NCBI GenBank assembly: GCA_030180135.1
Contig: CM058239.1
Coordinates: forward strand, 42,915,270-42,979,269
Source of the DNA: Orychophragmus violaceus
Taxonomy: Eukaryota; Streptophyta; Magnoliopsida; Brassicales; Brassicaceae
Direction of reading: 5' to 3'
DNA: 64,000 bases
Below the pieces are notes generated by a model. That model was not told where the DNA came from, ran no database searches, and was given only the letters and a program-made list of their open reading frames with translations. Positions within the stretch are counted from its first letter, which is position 1. Each line of letters starts with the position of its first letter. A program made the translations under genes and the position numbers. Positions 46,575-58,380 of the stretch are shown here, one piece after another.

Positions 46575-49500
46575 ACTGGCTCCAAGATACTCGGAACCAC
46601 ACCAAGTTCAGTCATGAACTTCTTGATCCAAACAGCTTCCTTTGCCGCTTCTGAAGCAACAACATATTCAGCTTCCGTCGTGGAATCAGCTACGGTATTC
46701 TGCTTAGAGCTTTTCCAGCTCACCGCACCACCATTTAGACAGAAGACATATCCAGACTGTGATCGGAAATCGTCTCTGTCCATCTGAAAACTCGCATCTG
46801 TGATTCCATTCACTACAAGCTCTTCACTTCCTCCATACACCAGGAATTTATCCTTAGTATGTCTCAAATACTTGAGAATATTTTTGACAGCTGTCCAGTG
46901 ATCTTCACCTGGATCAGATTGGTATCTACTCGTCATGCTTAACGCGTAAGCTACATCTAGACGAGTGCAGAGCATGGCATACATAATAGATCCTATTGCG
47001 GAAGCATAAGGAATCCTATTCATGCGTTCTCGCTCAGCATGTGTCGCCGGACACCGCTTCTTGCTGAGACTAATGCCATGAGACATCGGTATGAAGCCCT
47101 TCTTGGAATCCTGCATCTTGAATCTGTGCAATACCTTATCGATATAAGTGTCTTGGCACAATCCAATCAGCCTATTCACTCTATCTCTGTAGATTCTGAT
47201 TCCAAGAATGTACGCGGCTTCTCCCATGTCTTTCATGGAAAAACAACTTCCGAGCCAAGTCTTAACTGACTGAAGCAACGGAACGTCATTACCGAGGAGG
47301 AGTATGTCATCGACATACAGTACAAGAAACACAATTTTGCTCCCACTAGTCTTCTTGTAAACACATGGTTCCTCTTCGTTCTTGATGAAACCAAATTGTT
47401 TTACTGCTTCATCAAAACGAAGATTCCAACTCCGTGATGCTTGCTTCAATCCATAAATGGATTTATGAAGCTTGCATACTTTCCCAGCGTTCTTAGGATC
47501 GACAAAACCTTCAGGCTGTGTCATATACACATCCTCTTCCAGAATACCATTCAGGAATGCGGTTTTGACATCCATTTGCCAAATCTCATAGTCATAATGA
47601 GCTGCAATCGCTAGAAGAATCCGAATGGATTTAAGCATAGCGACTGGGGAATAGGTTTCATCATAGTCAATACCATGAATTTGCTTGAAACCTTTAGCCA
47701 CCAACCTCGCTTTGTAAATCTGTACATTGCCATCCACGTCAATCTTCTTCTTGAAGATCCATTTACACTCAATGGCTTTTACACCATTAGGTAAATCGAC
47801 CAAGGACCATACTTGGTTTTCTGACATGGATCTCATTTCGGATTTAGAGGCTCCAAGCCACTTTTCGGAGTCCGGGCCCATCATTGCTTCCGCGAAGGTC
47901 GCTGGTTCGTCACTATCAATGATCATCAGATCATTTGAATTGGTCACGAGAAATCCATAGTATCTCTCGGGTTCGTGACGGATCCTTCCAGATCTGCGAA
48001 CTTCAGGCTCCACAGGCGCCGGTTCCACAGAACTTTGTGGATCCAACTGCTGCTCTTCCTCAACAGGTTGAGCAGTCTCCTGTGCATCTTGAATTTCTTC
48101 AAGATGTACTTTACTCCCACTGTTTTTCTTAGAGAGAAACTCACTCTCAAGAAAAGAACAGTCCCGAGCAACAAATACTTTGTTCTCAGATTGGTTGTAA
48201 AAGTAGTATGCCTTGGTTTCCCTAGGATAACCAACGAAGTAGCATTTATCTGATTTGGGTGCGAGCTTGTCAGAGATTAAACGTTTGACATAAGCCTCAC
48301 AACCCCAAATCTTCAGGAAAGACAGATTTGGAACATTCCCAGTCCACAATTCATGTGGTGTCTTTTCCACTGATTTAGATGGCACTCGATTTAGTGTAAA
48401 CGCAGACGTTTTTAGAGCGTATCCCCAAAAGGATAATGGAAGATTTGAATGACTCATCATAGACCGAACCATATCCAATAAGGTTCGATTCCTCCTCTCT
48501 GACACTCCATTCCATTGAGGTTTTCCAGGAGGAGTGAGTTGTGAAACAATTCCACACTCGCTCAGATAGTCGTTGAACTCTTTACTCAAATATTCTCCTC
48601 CGCGATCCGATCGCAGAATTTTGATACTTTTGCCAAGTTGGTTCTGTACTTCATTTTTGAATTCTTTGAATCTATCAAAGGATTCTGACTTGTGTCTCAT
48701 CAAATAGACATAGCCATACCTACTGAAATCATCAGTGAAGGTAATGAAGTACTTGTAATTTCCTCTGGAAACAGTACTCATCGGCCCACATACATCAGTA
48801 TGAACAAGGCCCAATAAATCACTGGCCCTTTCATTTGGTTTGTTGAAAGGGGCTCTAGTCATTTTGCCCATCAAACAAGATTCGCATTTCTCACATGATT
48901 CAAAATCAAATGAGCCCAGAAGCCCATTACGATGGAGTCTCTGAATGTGTTTCTCATTGATATGGCCCAAACGACAATGCCATAAGAAGGTCGGGTTTTC
49001 GTCATTTGACTTAAACCGCTTTGTATTTATGTTAAAGACAGGCATTTCTTGGTTTAAAACATATAACCCATTTTCTAATGGGGCGCTACCAAAAAATGTA
49101 CCATCACGATTCCAAGAACAAACTTTATTCTTAACAGCAAAATCAAAACCTTCCAAATCCAAAACGGAAACTGAAATTATGTTTCTGCTAATCGCAGGTA
49201 CAAAGTAGCAATTATTCAAAGCTAAAACCATGCCCGAAGGTAAAGACAATTCATAGGTGCCTACGGCCAATGCAGCAACCTTAGCTCCATTCCCGACCCG
49301 TAGCTCCACTTGTCCTTTCTTCATCGTTCTACTGTTTCTTAGTGCCTGCACATCAGTACAAATGTGAGCACCGCAGCCGGTATCCAATACCCACGAAGTA
49401 GAACTAGAAGATATAACATTAAGTTCAATAACATAAATACCTGAGTCAGACGCATCATACGTCTTCCTCGGCTTCTTGTAATCTTCCATGAACTTCTTGC

Positions 49501-50299
49501 AGTCTCTCTTCCAATGCCCTAGCTGCTTGCAGTAGTTGCATTTATCCTCAGAAGAAGGCCCGGATTTGGGCTTTGGCTTGGGCTTGTCCTGACTCTCAGT
49601 CTTGACAACCTGGGACTTTCCGTTATCCTTCTTAGGTTTCTTAAACCTTTTACCCCCTTGTACCATCAGGACATTGGGAGTTGCCTTCTTGAGATTCGGC
49701 TCTGCTGTCTTCAGCATACCGTGCAACTCAGTCAGTGTCTTAGTCATGTTTTGCATGTTGTAGTTCATGATGAACTGATCAAAACACGACGGCAAAGACT
49801 GCAGAATCATGTCAGTGGCTAGCTCATGGCTAATGGCACAGTCCAGTTTCCCCAGGTTATCAATGTAACCCATCATTTTAAGGACATGAGGACATACTGG
49901 ACTGTCCTTAGCCAACTTGCAATCCATGAGAGATTTAACCGTATGGTATCTCTCAGTGCGAGCTTGCTCCTGAAACAAAGCTTTCAGGCTGTTAATCATC
50001 TCAATGGGTGACATCACGTTCTCATATTGCTTATGCAGCTCAGAGTTCATAGTCACCAGCATTAGACAATTAACGTCTTTGACATCAACTGAATGCTTAT
50101 CATAAGCATTCTTATCTGCCTGCGGGGCATTGGAACGTGGCCTCTCGGGGAGAACTCTTTCAAGGACATATTCCTTGTTCTCCTGCCTGAGAACTATTCT
50201 CAGGTTCTGATACCATTCCAAGAAATTAGATCCATTTAACTTGTCCTTCTCAAGGACGGATCTCAGTGAGAAAGTGTTGATGTGAGTTGAAACAGACAT
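46575..50299 (-). CDS. Copia C gag-pol polyprotein, main part (intact frame)
   Basis: Starts ATG at 50297-50299 and is open to the Copia B insertion. Domains by residue: gag about 1-230; zinc knuckle CNYCKQLGHWKRDC 254-267; protease DTGCGAH about 306-312; integrase HHCC about 441-476, then catalytic D (TDVCGP, ~502), D (SDRGGE, ~565) and E (NGVSERR, ~601); chromatin/linker region about 700-790; RT about 840-1090 with YVDD near 996-999; RNase H start about 1170 on. The order protease-integrase-RT-RNase H defines Ty1/copia. With the piece at 39142-39382 the frame totals 1,322 codons including stop, with no internal stop. Before Copia B arrived this was probably a competent element. Confidence 0.95.
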
Positions 50300-51631
50300 A
50301 GCTGTAATTAAGAGAGGTAGAGATTTTAGTTATAATGCTCAAGGAAATGAGAATTCTTATCTAATAAGAAAACTCGCATTGTATTCAAAACTATGTTTCC
50401 TCAGATGAATACAATGAACCAAGATCCTCAGATCACCAAAACTTGAGTGGACGACTCGCCATCACCCAAACTTCAGTTATCTAGGTAAGCAAATCATTGC
50501 TAATTGTACCCAGTACAATTCTTGGTCGCAGATGAGACAATCCATGTCTTATCCACTCTGATGTCTCTGGGCCCAGAACTTCTGATGGCCCAGTCAAGTA
50601 AACCAATCTCTTCAGTCTTGTGATCATTGACAGTCGCACTGCAAGTCTATCAATGATCACCTGCCTTACTCATGTAGCTGTGGATACCATGGACTCCAAG
50701 GCTATCCAACAACGAAACGAGTCTTGACAATAGACAAGATCGGGCAAGACATCAAGATCACTTGATATTTAGTTGAGGAAAAGAACCGTTTTATCTTGAT
50801 GCATATCCAATATACATACAAGAATTTATTAATTTATTTAAACATTCAGTTTGAATAAGTTTAGATTCATCTAGAACTTTTAGGATTAAATTGTTTTGGT
50901 ATATACAAATTTGTGGTCCAACCAGCATATTTGCGAATGTGGTGTCGATCGACGCCAACCATTGGCATCGGTCGACGCAACCCAACTTAAGCCGGTCTTC
51001 GATAACCGGTCAAACCAAATCGAATTTACTTAACCGATTCAATCCAATTGAACCGGTTCGGTTTAATGGTCCATGTCGATCGTCACACAACTCTGTGTCG
51101 ATCGACATTATCAAACCAGAACTAATTGGTTAATTAAAATTAACCGAGCGAGATAACCGGCTCAATCAAATTGAACCGATCTATCTAATCGCTTTGCCTG
51201 TGTCGACCGACACACCCAGTGTATCGATCGACACAGCGGGAATACGGGTACTCGATCTCAGATCGAAACCCCAAAAATTATTTGCGAGTTTTCGCTCTGT
51301 ATCGACCGACACACGCTTTGTGTCGATCGACACTCTGCGACAAACCCTAATATTTTACGCGAGTTTTCGCTCTGTGTCGACCGACACACGCTTTGTGTCG
51401 ATCGACACTCTGCGACAAACCCTAAATATTTTACGCGTTATTTCGCGGCGTGTCGACCGACACACGCTTTGTGTCGATCGACACAGTGCGATTTCAACAG
51501 TTCATCGATTTTCAACATGCATACAATCTGAGATTATCATAAGAAAAACGATTTTAGCAGGCAATTTTTCAATTCAACAACAACAAGTTTCGAATTAATT
51601 GCATCAGATTCAATAATTGAAACCCTAACAC
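50300..51631 (-). other. Copia C leader with CGATCG pairs
   Basis: 1.3-kb untranslated leader. Paired palindromes at 50946/50969, 51077/51099, 51204/51225, 51303/51324, 51378/51399 and 51454/51475. The last three sit in near-tandem segments of about 75 bp. The plus-strand frame through them is a repeat artefact. Confidence 0.8.
51204..51480. repeat. Dense CGATCG pair array in Copia C leader
   Basis: Four consecutive pairs, each CGACCG then CGATCG with 21-bp start spacing and repeating every 75-99 bp. Confidence 0.95.
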
Positions 51632-51644
51632 GCTCTGATACCAC

Positions 51645-52282
51645 TGTTGGATCCCTATGGATCTAGGGTTTGATATATTGAAATTCAACCAACCTCGTTC
51701 TTACCTTGACTGGCAGCGGAATGAATTGGTGAACGAGATCAGTGAGCAACGCAGGTGCCTTGCCTCTACCAGATACACACGCACACAAGCTGGAAACGGG
51801 ATGCTAGTGCCGGATCAATGGGAATCTACTGTTTCTGGTGTTTCTGCTTTTCTTGCTAAGAAAAACTCAAAGGCTCACTTCTCTGGTCGAAATAATCGTG
51901 TTTTAATCGACCTAAAACAAGCTTAACGGGCCAGACATGATTACTCTTAATTCGAAAAGCCTTTTCGAACACCCGTACTGTGTCGACCGAAACACAAGCT
52001 GTGTCGATCGACACAACACCATTTTATCGATAATAATGTGTATTGGATACACATTAATATGATCATTACCATAATGATCATTCCCATGTCGTAGCTTCCA
52101 GTTTGCTTAGGTGTGTGACCCTATAGGATCATATAATACTAGCAGTAAGTCTACAACTTACAGATTGCAAGAGGCTTCTAGCAAAACATTGCAACCGCCC
52201 AGTATTACACGAATGTCTGATCTCGACACACAACTATCATCAGGAGTGAGTACAAGTGTGATTTCAGGACACTATCCCAACA
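51645..52282 (-). repeat. Copia C 5' LTR (shared with a second fragment)
   Basis: 638 bp, preceded on the inner side by the primer site 51632-51643. Contains the pair 51984/52005. Confidence 0.92.
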
Positions 52283-52565
52283 ATCTCCAACTTGTACTGG
52301 AATCATTAATTCCTATAATCCTTTTGTCTCTATATCTCGATTTGGCATAAGGCAAGATTGGTATCATCCTTATTAAGCCAACATCGTGTTTATCGAACTC
52401 CTGATCTCATACTGAACATTACAAACAACTGAACTACAGTTCATTTGAGTGCGGCCACACATTTTCTCAGTATTTAATCTTCGATAGGCCCTGAGATATT
52501 TATCTCCCGTTATTCAAGAGGGACAAATCCCATCTTGTTCCATCCCTATTTCAACGCACACTTCA
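52283..52565 (-). repeat. 3' internal end of a second Copia-C-like element
   Basis: Matches 38314-38596 with about five substitutions, starting with the polypurine tract and breaking off at CGCACACTTCA. It shows that a further copy lay to the right, joined through the LTR 51645-52282. Confidence 0.9.
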
Positions 52566-52575
52566 GTTTTTGCCC

Positions 52576-53251
52576 TCAGCTTCCCCAAATTGTCCTTATC
52601 CTGGAAGCGGCTGGGAACTTGATGCAGAGATGATAAGTCGACGGGAAGGCTTTCATGGAGTTTATCCACGGAATTCCCAAGATTGCTCCGTAAATTGTCG
52701 GACTGTCTATGACCGAGAATTCGACGACTTTGGTGATTCCTCCAACGAGTACCGGTAGCTCGATCTTACCGAAAGTAGCTATGGCGTCTCCAGCAAATCC
52801 TTCTAAAGATGACTGGAAGGGTGTTACCTCGTTCAAGCTTATATTCATCTTTCTTAAAGTTTCTCAAAAGATTACGTCCACGGAGCTTCCAATACCGACC
52901 AGGATTCACAGAACATGGAAATCTTATATGATTAGTTCAATGATGAGTGGATTGTTGCGAGGTTGATCGAACCCTGGGATCCAAAGGTCTTCGAACGATA
53001 TCATGCTGCTGGGGAATTGATGTCGCACGCTTTTCCTTGATCTTTTTCGTCGATCGTCGGCTCTCCATGGCTTCCTCGGATAAGGATTGAAAGACGGTCT
53101 GGTACTCTGACGATCTTGCCATCCTTCTACGATCATATTTATCCTTTGACGATTTTGACTTGCCCTTCTCAAAGATTTTGCTCTTGATCCGTTCGATTCG
53201 GCCTGCTGATTTTGTTTCGCTTATTCGACAGATTTTTGATTTCACCGTCAT
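52576..53251 (-). pseudogene. Tat-like gag C-terminus and protease relic
   Basis: The minus-strand segment 52848-52576 (GDAIATFGKIELPV, GITKVVEFSV, ILGIPWINSM) matches the protease region of the plus-strand Tat-like element at 63470-63650 almost block for block. To its right, NNPLIIELII (about 52930) matches NDPLIIELIIS there, and basic, serine-rich gag sequence follows in shifted frames. Several stops and frameshifts. Confidence 0.7.
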
Positions 53252-53741
53252 CGAAATCCTTCAAGCTTATCGTATCCCCAAGTTCTCTGGCTACAAGTTT
53301 TGCGGTGAGTTTCACGCCCAATGTGTGACAGTCAACATTGTGATGTATGTATGATTGGTGGTGATCGCATAACGCTTTCTCATCATACGCGTTGGGGTTT
53401 CTGGTCCAGGTGTTCCACGACTTCTTCCTTCATTCGGTCGGTACGTCTTCCTGTCCGATCAAGTTAATTTGATAATTATGCAATCCTCCTATCATTTCAG
53501 GTCGCGAGCTACTAATTGTTTGGAGCTTCGCTTCTCGCCGCTCATGCTAGCTGGCAGACAAGCATCCTTGCTTGATTGTTTTGTCGATTTATTCTTCTAG
53601 GATAGAAGTTGTATTTCCTCTTCGTCGACGATGAAGTCTATTTCTCTGTGCAAAGCGTCCGTATTGTTGAGGTCGATTTAGCGAGATTTCCTTCCTGAAG
53701 TCTGATTCGTACCAAAGTGCTTTTTTCAGCGCGTCGATGCC
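53252..53741 (-). repeat. Tat-like gag-region debris
   Basis: Sequence continuing the Tat relic up to the CACTA element. No intact frame; assigned by continuity. Confidence 0.4.
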
Positions 53742-53751
53742 CACTTTGATG

Positions 53752-54010
53752 CCCGTCGGAAATTACCGACGATAAACCGACGACTTTTCGACGGGAACGT
53801 TTTCGACGGAAAACCGTCGGAAATTTTTGACGGTTTCTGACAGGTTTCTCATTTCGTCGGAAACACCTGACAGAAAACCGACGGTTTAGAGTTCCGTCGG
53901 TTTTCCGTTGTATTTTGGTCGGTTTATCGTCGGTTCTATATAGCCGTTAATATGACCGTTAATGTAACCATTTAGTCGAGTAAAAACGACGGATTTCTGA
54001 CGGTATTCTG
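53752..54010. repeat. Subterminal CCGTCGG repeats
   Basis: At least ten copies of CCGTCGG, CCGACGG or close variants in both orientations. Such arrays bind CACTA transposase in this superfamily. Confidence 0.8.
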
Positions 54011-54074
54011 ACGGAATACCATTGGAAATCGTTCTACATATACCTTGTGCCTCCTCTCTTCCCCTCCACACTTA

Positions 54075-54078
<4 letters not shown>

Positions 54079-54153
<75 letters not shown>
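54079..54153. repeat. (CT)n microsatellite
   Basis: An almost pure CT run of 75 bp in the transposase-gene leader, interrupted once by an A. Confidence 0.95.
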
Positions 54154-54154
<1 letters not shown>

Positions 54155-54176
54155 ATACTTCTGGTAACCAAGAAAA

Positions 54177-57100
54177 ATGTCTTCTTCTAACTATTATAGA
54201 TCGTGGATGGACGGAGTTAGGATTGATGAGGCGACGAAGCTAGTGTACAGGGAATATGCACTCGGTATTGCAGAGTTTATGTCGCTAGCTTGCAATCAAC
54301 CACATACGCTGAAAACCGGAAAGTTAAGATTTTCATGTACTAATTGCCGAAATTTTAGAAATGTTACGGTTGGCGAAGTATGGTTTCACTTGTATTCAGT
54401 TGGGTTTATGTCGGGTTATAAGATTTGGTATCTTCATGGGGAAATTTCGGATTATGCAAGTAGTAGTAGAGAACCTTACGATAGTAGTAGTACTTGGGAA
54501 CCTAATGTTAGTTCTAGCGAACCTTATAGTGCCGATGTAGATTTTGGTGTAGGCACCATTCAGATGGTTAATGATGCACATAAAGAAAATATTCCAGAAG
54601 TAGGTGAATATCAAATTTCTAGGGTAGATGAGGAACCAAATGTAGAATCTAGGAGATTTTTTGACATGTTAGATGCAGCAAAGCGGCCGCTTTACGCTGG
54701 TTACAGAGAGGGTCATTCGCCATTATCATCTGCTACAAGATTAATGGGCATTAAGACGGACTACAATCTGGCGGAAGAATGTGTAGATGCGATTTGCGAC
54801 TTTATGAAAGATATTCTTCCAGAAGACAACCTTGCGCCAGGTTCATACAACGAGGTCGAGAAACTTGTTAAAGGGCTGGGATTACCATATGAGATGAAAG
54901 ATGTGTGCATCGACAACTGTATGGTATATTGGCGAGAAGATGAATACCGTCTGGATTGCAAATTCTGTAAGAAGACGTGCTATGAGGATACAAGGGGAAG
55001 AGCTAAGGTTCCGTTCAAGCGAATGTGGTATATGCCGTTAACCGATAGACTGAGGCGCTTATACCAATCGGAGCAAACTGCGGGGGAAATGAGATGGCAT
55101 GTTGAGCATAGAAGAGGAGAAGAGATTGGACATCCGTCGGATGCTGAAGCGTGGCAACATTTTCAGAGAGTATATCCAGATTTTGCATACGAGCCATGTA
55201 ACGTGTGCCTCAGATTATGCACAGATGGTTTCAACCCGTTTGGAAGGCATGGGAGACAATATTCGTTGTGGCCGGTGATTTTTACTCCTTATAACATATC
55301 GCCGACTATGTGCATGCGTCGAGAGTTTCTTTTCCTCTATACTCGTTCCCGGTCAAGAGCATCCCAAAAGCTCACTTGATGTATTCTTGCAGCCATTGAT
55401 ACATGAGTTGCAAATGTTATGGCTGCCCGGTGTTGTAGCATATGATGTCTCATGCAAGGAAATTTTTTTGATGAGGGCTGCATTGATGTGGACCATTAGA
55501 GATTTTCCGGCTTATGGTATGTTATCAGGATGGACAACGCGTGGGAGGTTAGCATGTCCGTATTGTCAGGAAAAGACCAATGCATTCCAAATGAAGAATG
55601 GACGCAAATCCTGTTGGTTTGATTGTCATAGAATATTTCTACCGCATGATCATCCATATCGGTAAAACACTAAACTTTTACAAAGAAGAGGAAAGTGTTT
55701 GATGATCCTATTCTCCAAGATGATGGGTCGACTACCTTGGGCCTCTTAGAAGGATTTGGTGCATTAAGGAGTCGTGAATGTGGTGGGAATGGGAATGAGA
55801 ATATATATGGAGCTGGTGTAGTCCACAACTGGCACTAGCAAAGCATTTTCTGGGATTTACCATATTGGAAGGACCAGTTACTAAGGCATAATCTTGATGT
55901 CATGCACATTGAGAAAAATTTCTTCGATAACATTATGAACACTGTTCTCAACGTGCAAGGGAAGACAAAAGATAATGTGAAGTCTAGGCTTGATTTGCCT
56001 GAAATTTGTGATCGGCCTGAACTTCATCTTCAGAAGAAAGGAAAATCGCCAATTCCAGCATATTGGGTAGACCCGAAGTCGAAGGAAGAGTTATTTATGT
56101 GGATTATGCTTCAAGTTAAATTTCCTGACGGTTACGCATCAAACTTGCGTAAATGTGTGGACACTGATGGAGGAAAGTTTATCGGAATGAAGAGTCATGA
56201 TTTTCATGTGATGATGCAGCAGCTCCTACCATTTGCATTTGCTCATCTCCTTCCCCGGGATGTCCACAAAGCAATTGCAGCGGTCGGATCTTTTTTTAGG
56301 GATATATTCACCAGGTCACTCACTGTTGATGGGATCAGAAATCTGGAGCAAAACATTCCTAAAATCTTATGCAATCTGAAGAAGATATTTCCATCGTTTT
56401 TCTTCGATGTCATGGAGAATTTGCCTATTCATCTCCCGGGTGAAGCTAGACTTGGTGGTCCGGTACAATATCGGTGGATGTATCCTTTCGAGCGCTATAT
56501 GTTCCACCTTAAAAAGAAAGTGAAGAATCCCGCAAAAGTGGAGGGTTCTATTGCCGCTCAATATAACAACGAAGAGACAGCGACCTTTGCTGGCTGATAC
56601 TTCCCTTCGTCAGTACGCACAAGGAACAGGCGCCCAACTAGAAAAGATGATAGGGGAGAGAGGCAAATTTATCGGTCAGCTGTTCCTAACATTTTTCAAC
56701 AAGTTGGGCGGTTAAATGGAGAAGTAGGAAAGCGGAAACTAACAACCCAAGAGCATACACATCTCCACAAGTATATTCTAACCAACTGCGAGGAAGTATT
56801 TGAATATGAGAGGTATATATGTTAGATTTGTGTTTTTTTATTGCACTTGGTTTATTTATTTCTAATATTTAAAGTTTTCGTAGGTTATATATGGAAGCTC
56901 TCCAGTTTCATCATCCAGAACTGAACGAAGCCCAACGTGAGGCTCGTAAACAAAGAGACTTTAGGCATTGGTTAACCTTTTATGTAAGAATTTGTATCTC
57001 AGATCTTATAAAACACTTGCGAAATTGTGTAATTTTATAACTTTGATTTGATGCTACTCTTAGGTCCGGGAGGAACTAAAAGCTGGACGCACACCAGATG

Positions 57101-57387
57101 AATGGTTAGTTGACATAATAGAGGGCATCCACTACACAACAAAGTCTTATCCGAGATATTGCACTAGGGGGTACGCATTTAAGGTGCATGTAGAAGGGTC
57201 AACTAGAATTACCGCCGATCACGGAGTTTCATCTGCATTTGGCGAAGTTGTCTACTACGGTATTCTCAAAGAAATACTAGAAGTAAAGTACATAGGGAAG
57301 CTTGGAATGCGATGTGTAGTTTTTCTATGCGGTCCAATTGCACTTGCCAAATTTTGGCGGTTAAGACAAAAAATTTCGTGGAATTAG
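54177..57387 (+). pseudogene. tnp2-type CACTA transposase, degenerate, with introns
   Basis: ATG at 54177. The N-terminus (YRSWMDGVR...WYLHGE) matches the transposase-associated zinc-finger-like domain. From about 54830 the Transposase_tnp2 domain follows (NCMVYWRED, CKFCKK, KVPFKRMWYMPL). A frameshift near 55335 moves the frame; the next part (GVVAYDVSCKE, GWTTRGRLACPYC) ends near 55665 with another shift, and TAG at 55836-55838 follows HNWH. HNLDVMHIEKN resumes from about 55885 and runs through a DUF4218-like region (PFERYM) to a TGA at 56596. After introns (about 56812-56883 and 56985-57062) a DUF4216-like segment (YPRYCTRGYAFKVH, VVYYGILKEI) ends at 57387. The product would cut and paste CACTA elements; this copy cannot. 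Confidence 0.88.
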
Positions 57388-58380
57388 GCGCCAAAATAAC
57401 CTCTACCCAACTTCTTCTTCTCCATTTCTATGAAAATTCTCTCTCTCTCACCTCTCTCGATCCCGAGCTTCTCTCTATAACTCCGCCGGATTCTCGCCGT
57501 TAAAATCGATTTCCAACCGCCACCAACATCATGAACATGTAAGTTCTCCATTTAACCGATTGTTTTTTTTTAATTATCTTGTTTAGGTTGTATGAAATTA
57601 AGAAATGGTTGCATGTATTGCTTGAAAGGTAGTTTAGGTTGAGAATGCTTGATTGATCATTAGTTCTTAGGATTTTTGATTGTTTGGATATGAATTTTTT
57701 TTATTTCTAAGATTGTTTTGTTTGTCAATCCGATTTAAAACGTTTTGGAAAATGTTTTTAAACATTTTAGAACTTGTAAAACGCTTGAAATATGTTTAGG
57801 ATCATGAAATTTATTTTTGGAATTTTTTAAAATTGGTTTTGAATTTTTAAACATTTTATCTTATAAAAACCATTTTCTAAATTTTTAAGAATTTTTAAAA
57901 CATTTTAAAATATTTTTAAAAAGTTTTGGAAATATTTTTAAACATTTTAAAACTTGTAAAACGCTAAATATATTTTTGGAATTTTTTTTGAAAGTTGTTT
58001 TGGATTTTTAAACATTTTTTCTTATAAAAAAACGTTTTCTAAATTTTTAAGAATTTATAAAACATTTTGAAATATTTTAAAAATGTTTTAGAAATTTTTT
58101 AAGCGATTCAAATCATTTTTGAAATTTACTTTCAATTTTAAAACGTTTTAGAATTTTTTGGGAATTTTAAAACGTTTTTGAAATGTTTTTGGAATTTTAA
58201 AACTTTTTTTTGAAATTTTTTTAAAATTTTAACACATTTTAAAGTTTTTTTTGAATTTTATAAACGTTTGTGCAGTTTTAATTGAATTTAAAAATATTTT
58301 TTAATCATCTAAAAGATTTTTTTAAGTTTTTTTAAAAATATTTTTGTATGATTTATATATAGAATTGTGAATTTGAATTT
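57388..58380 (+). other. Second leader and AT-rich intron-like region of the CACTA element
   Basis: 57400-57530 is CT-rich like a plant leader and reaches an ATG near 57531 followed by a donor-like GTAAGTTC. About 800 bp of T-rich sequence with many TTTTTAAACATTTT-like words follows. It may be the start of the second CACTA gene (tnpA/tnpD-like), but no later exon is recognisable. Confidence 0.4.

Larger units (their letters stand above)
37677..52282 (-). mobile_element. Copia C: Ty1/copia element, complete gag-pol, interrupted by Copia B
   Basis: Minus-strand element with LTRs 37677-38313 and 51645-52282, Met-tRNA primer site complement GCTCTGATACCA at 51632-51643, and polypurine tract at 38314-38326. 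Without the nested Copia B it is about 7.4 kb. LTR and gag resemble those of Copia A. The LTRs differ by about 2% by hand count. No target duplication is visible. On the right, sequence of another copy's 3' interior follows directly, so the right LTR is probably shared through recombination. Confidence 0.9.
53742..58380 (+). mobile_element. CACTA (En/Spm-like) element with tnp2 gene, ends unresolved
   Basis: A subterminal region rich in CCGTCGG/CCGACGG in both orientations (53752-54010) is followed by a CT microsatellite leader and a tnp2-type transposase gene. A second leader-like, CT-rich segment follows (57400-57530), then an AT-rich intron-like stretch. A possible left end is CACTTTGATG at 53742, which is not a clean CACTA terminus. 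No right terminus was found before the next relic, so the element is probably truncated. Confidence 0.65.

Noticed and set aside
51204..51480. CRISPR-like array of spaced repeats
   Set aside because: A eukaryotic retrotransposon leader; units are palindromic with short 15-bp gaps and no unique spacers or cas genes.
50891..51598. Plus-strand frames reading SVSTDTRFVSIDT-like repeats
   Set aside because: Translated CGATCG arrays in the Copia C leader, antisense to the element.
53742..53760. Left terminus of the tnp2 CACTA element
   Set aside because: CACTTTGATG resembles a CACTA end but lacks the CACTACAAGAAA-type sequence, a TSD and a partner terminus; left unresolved.
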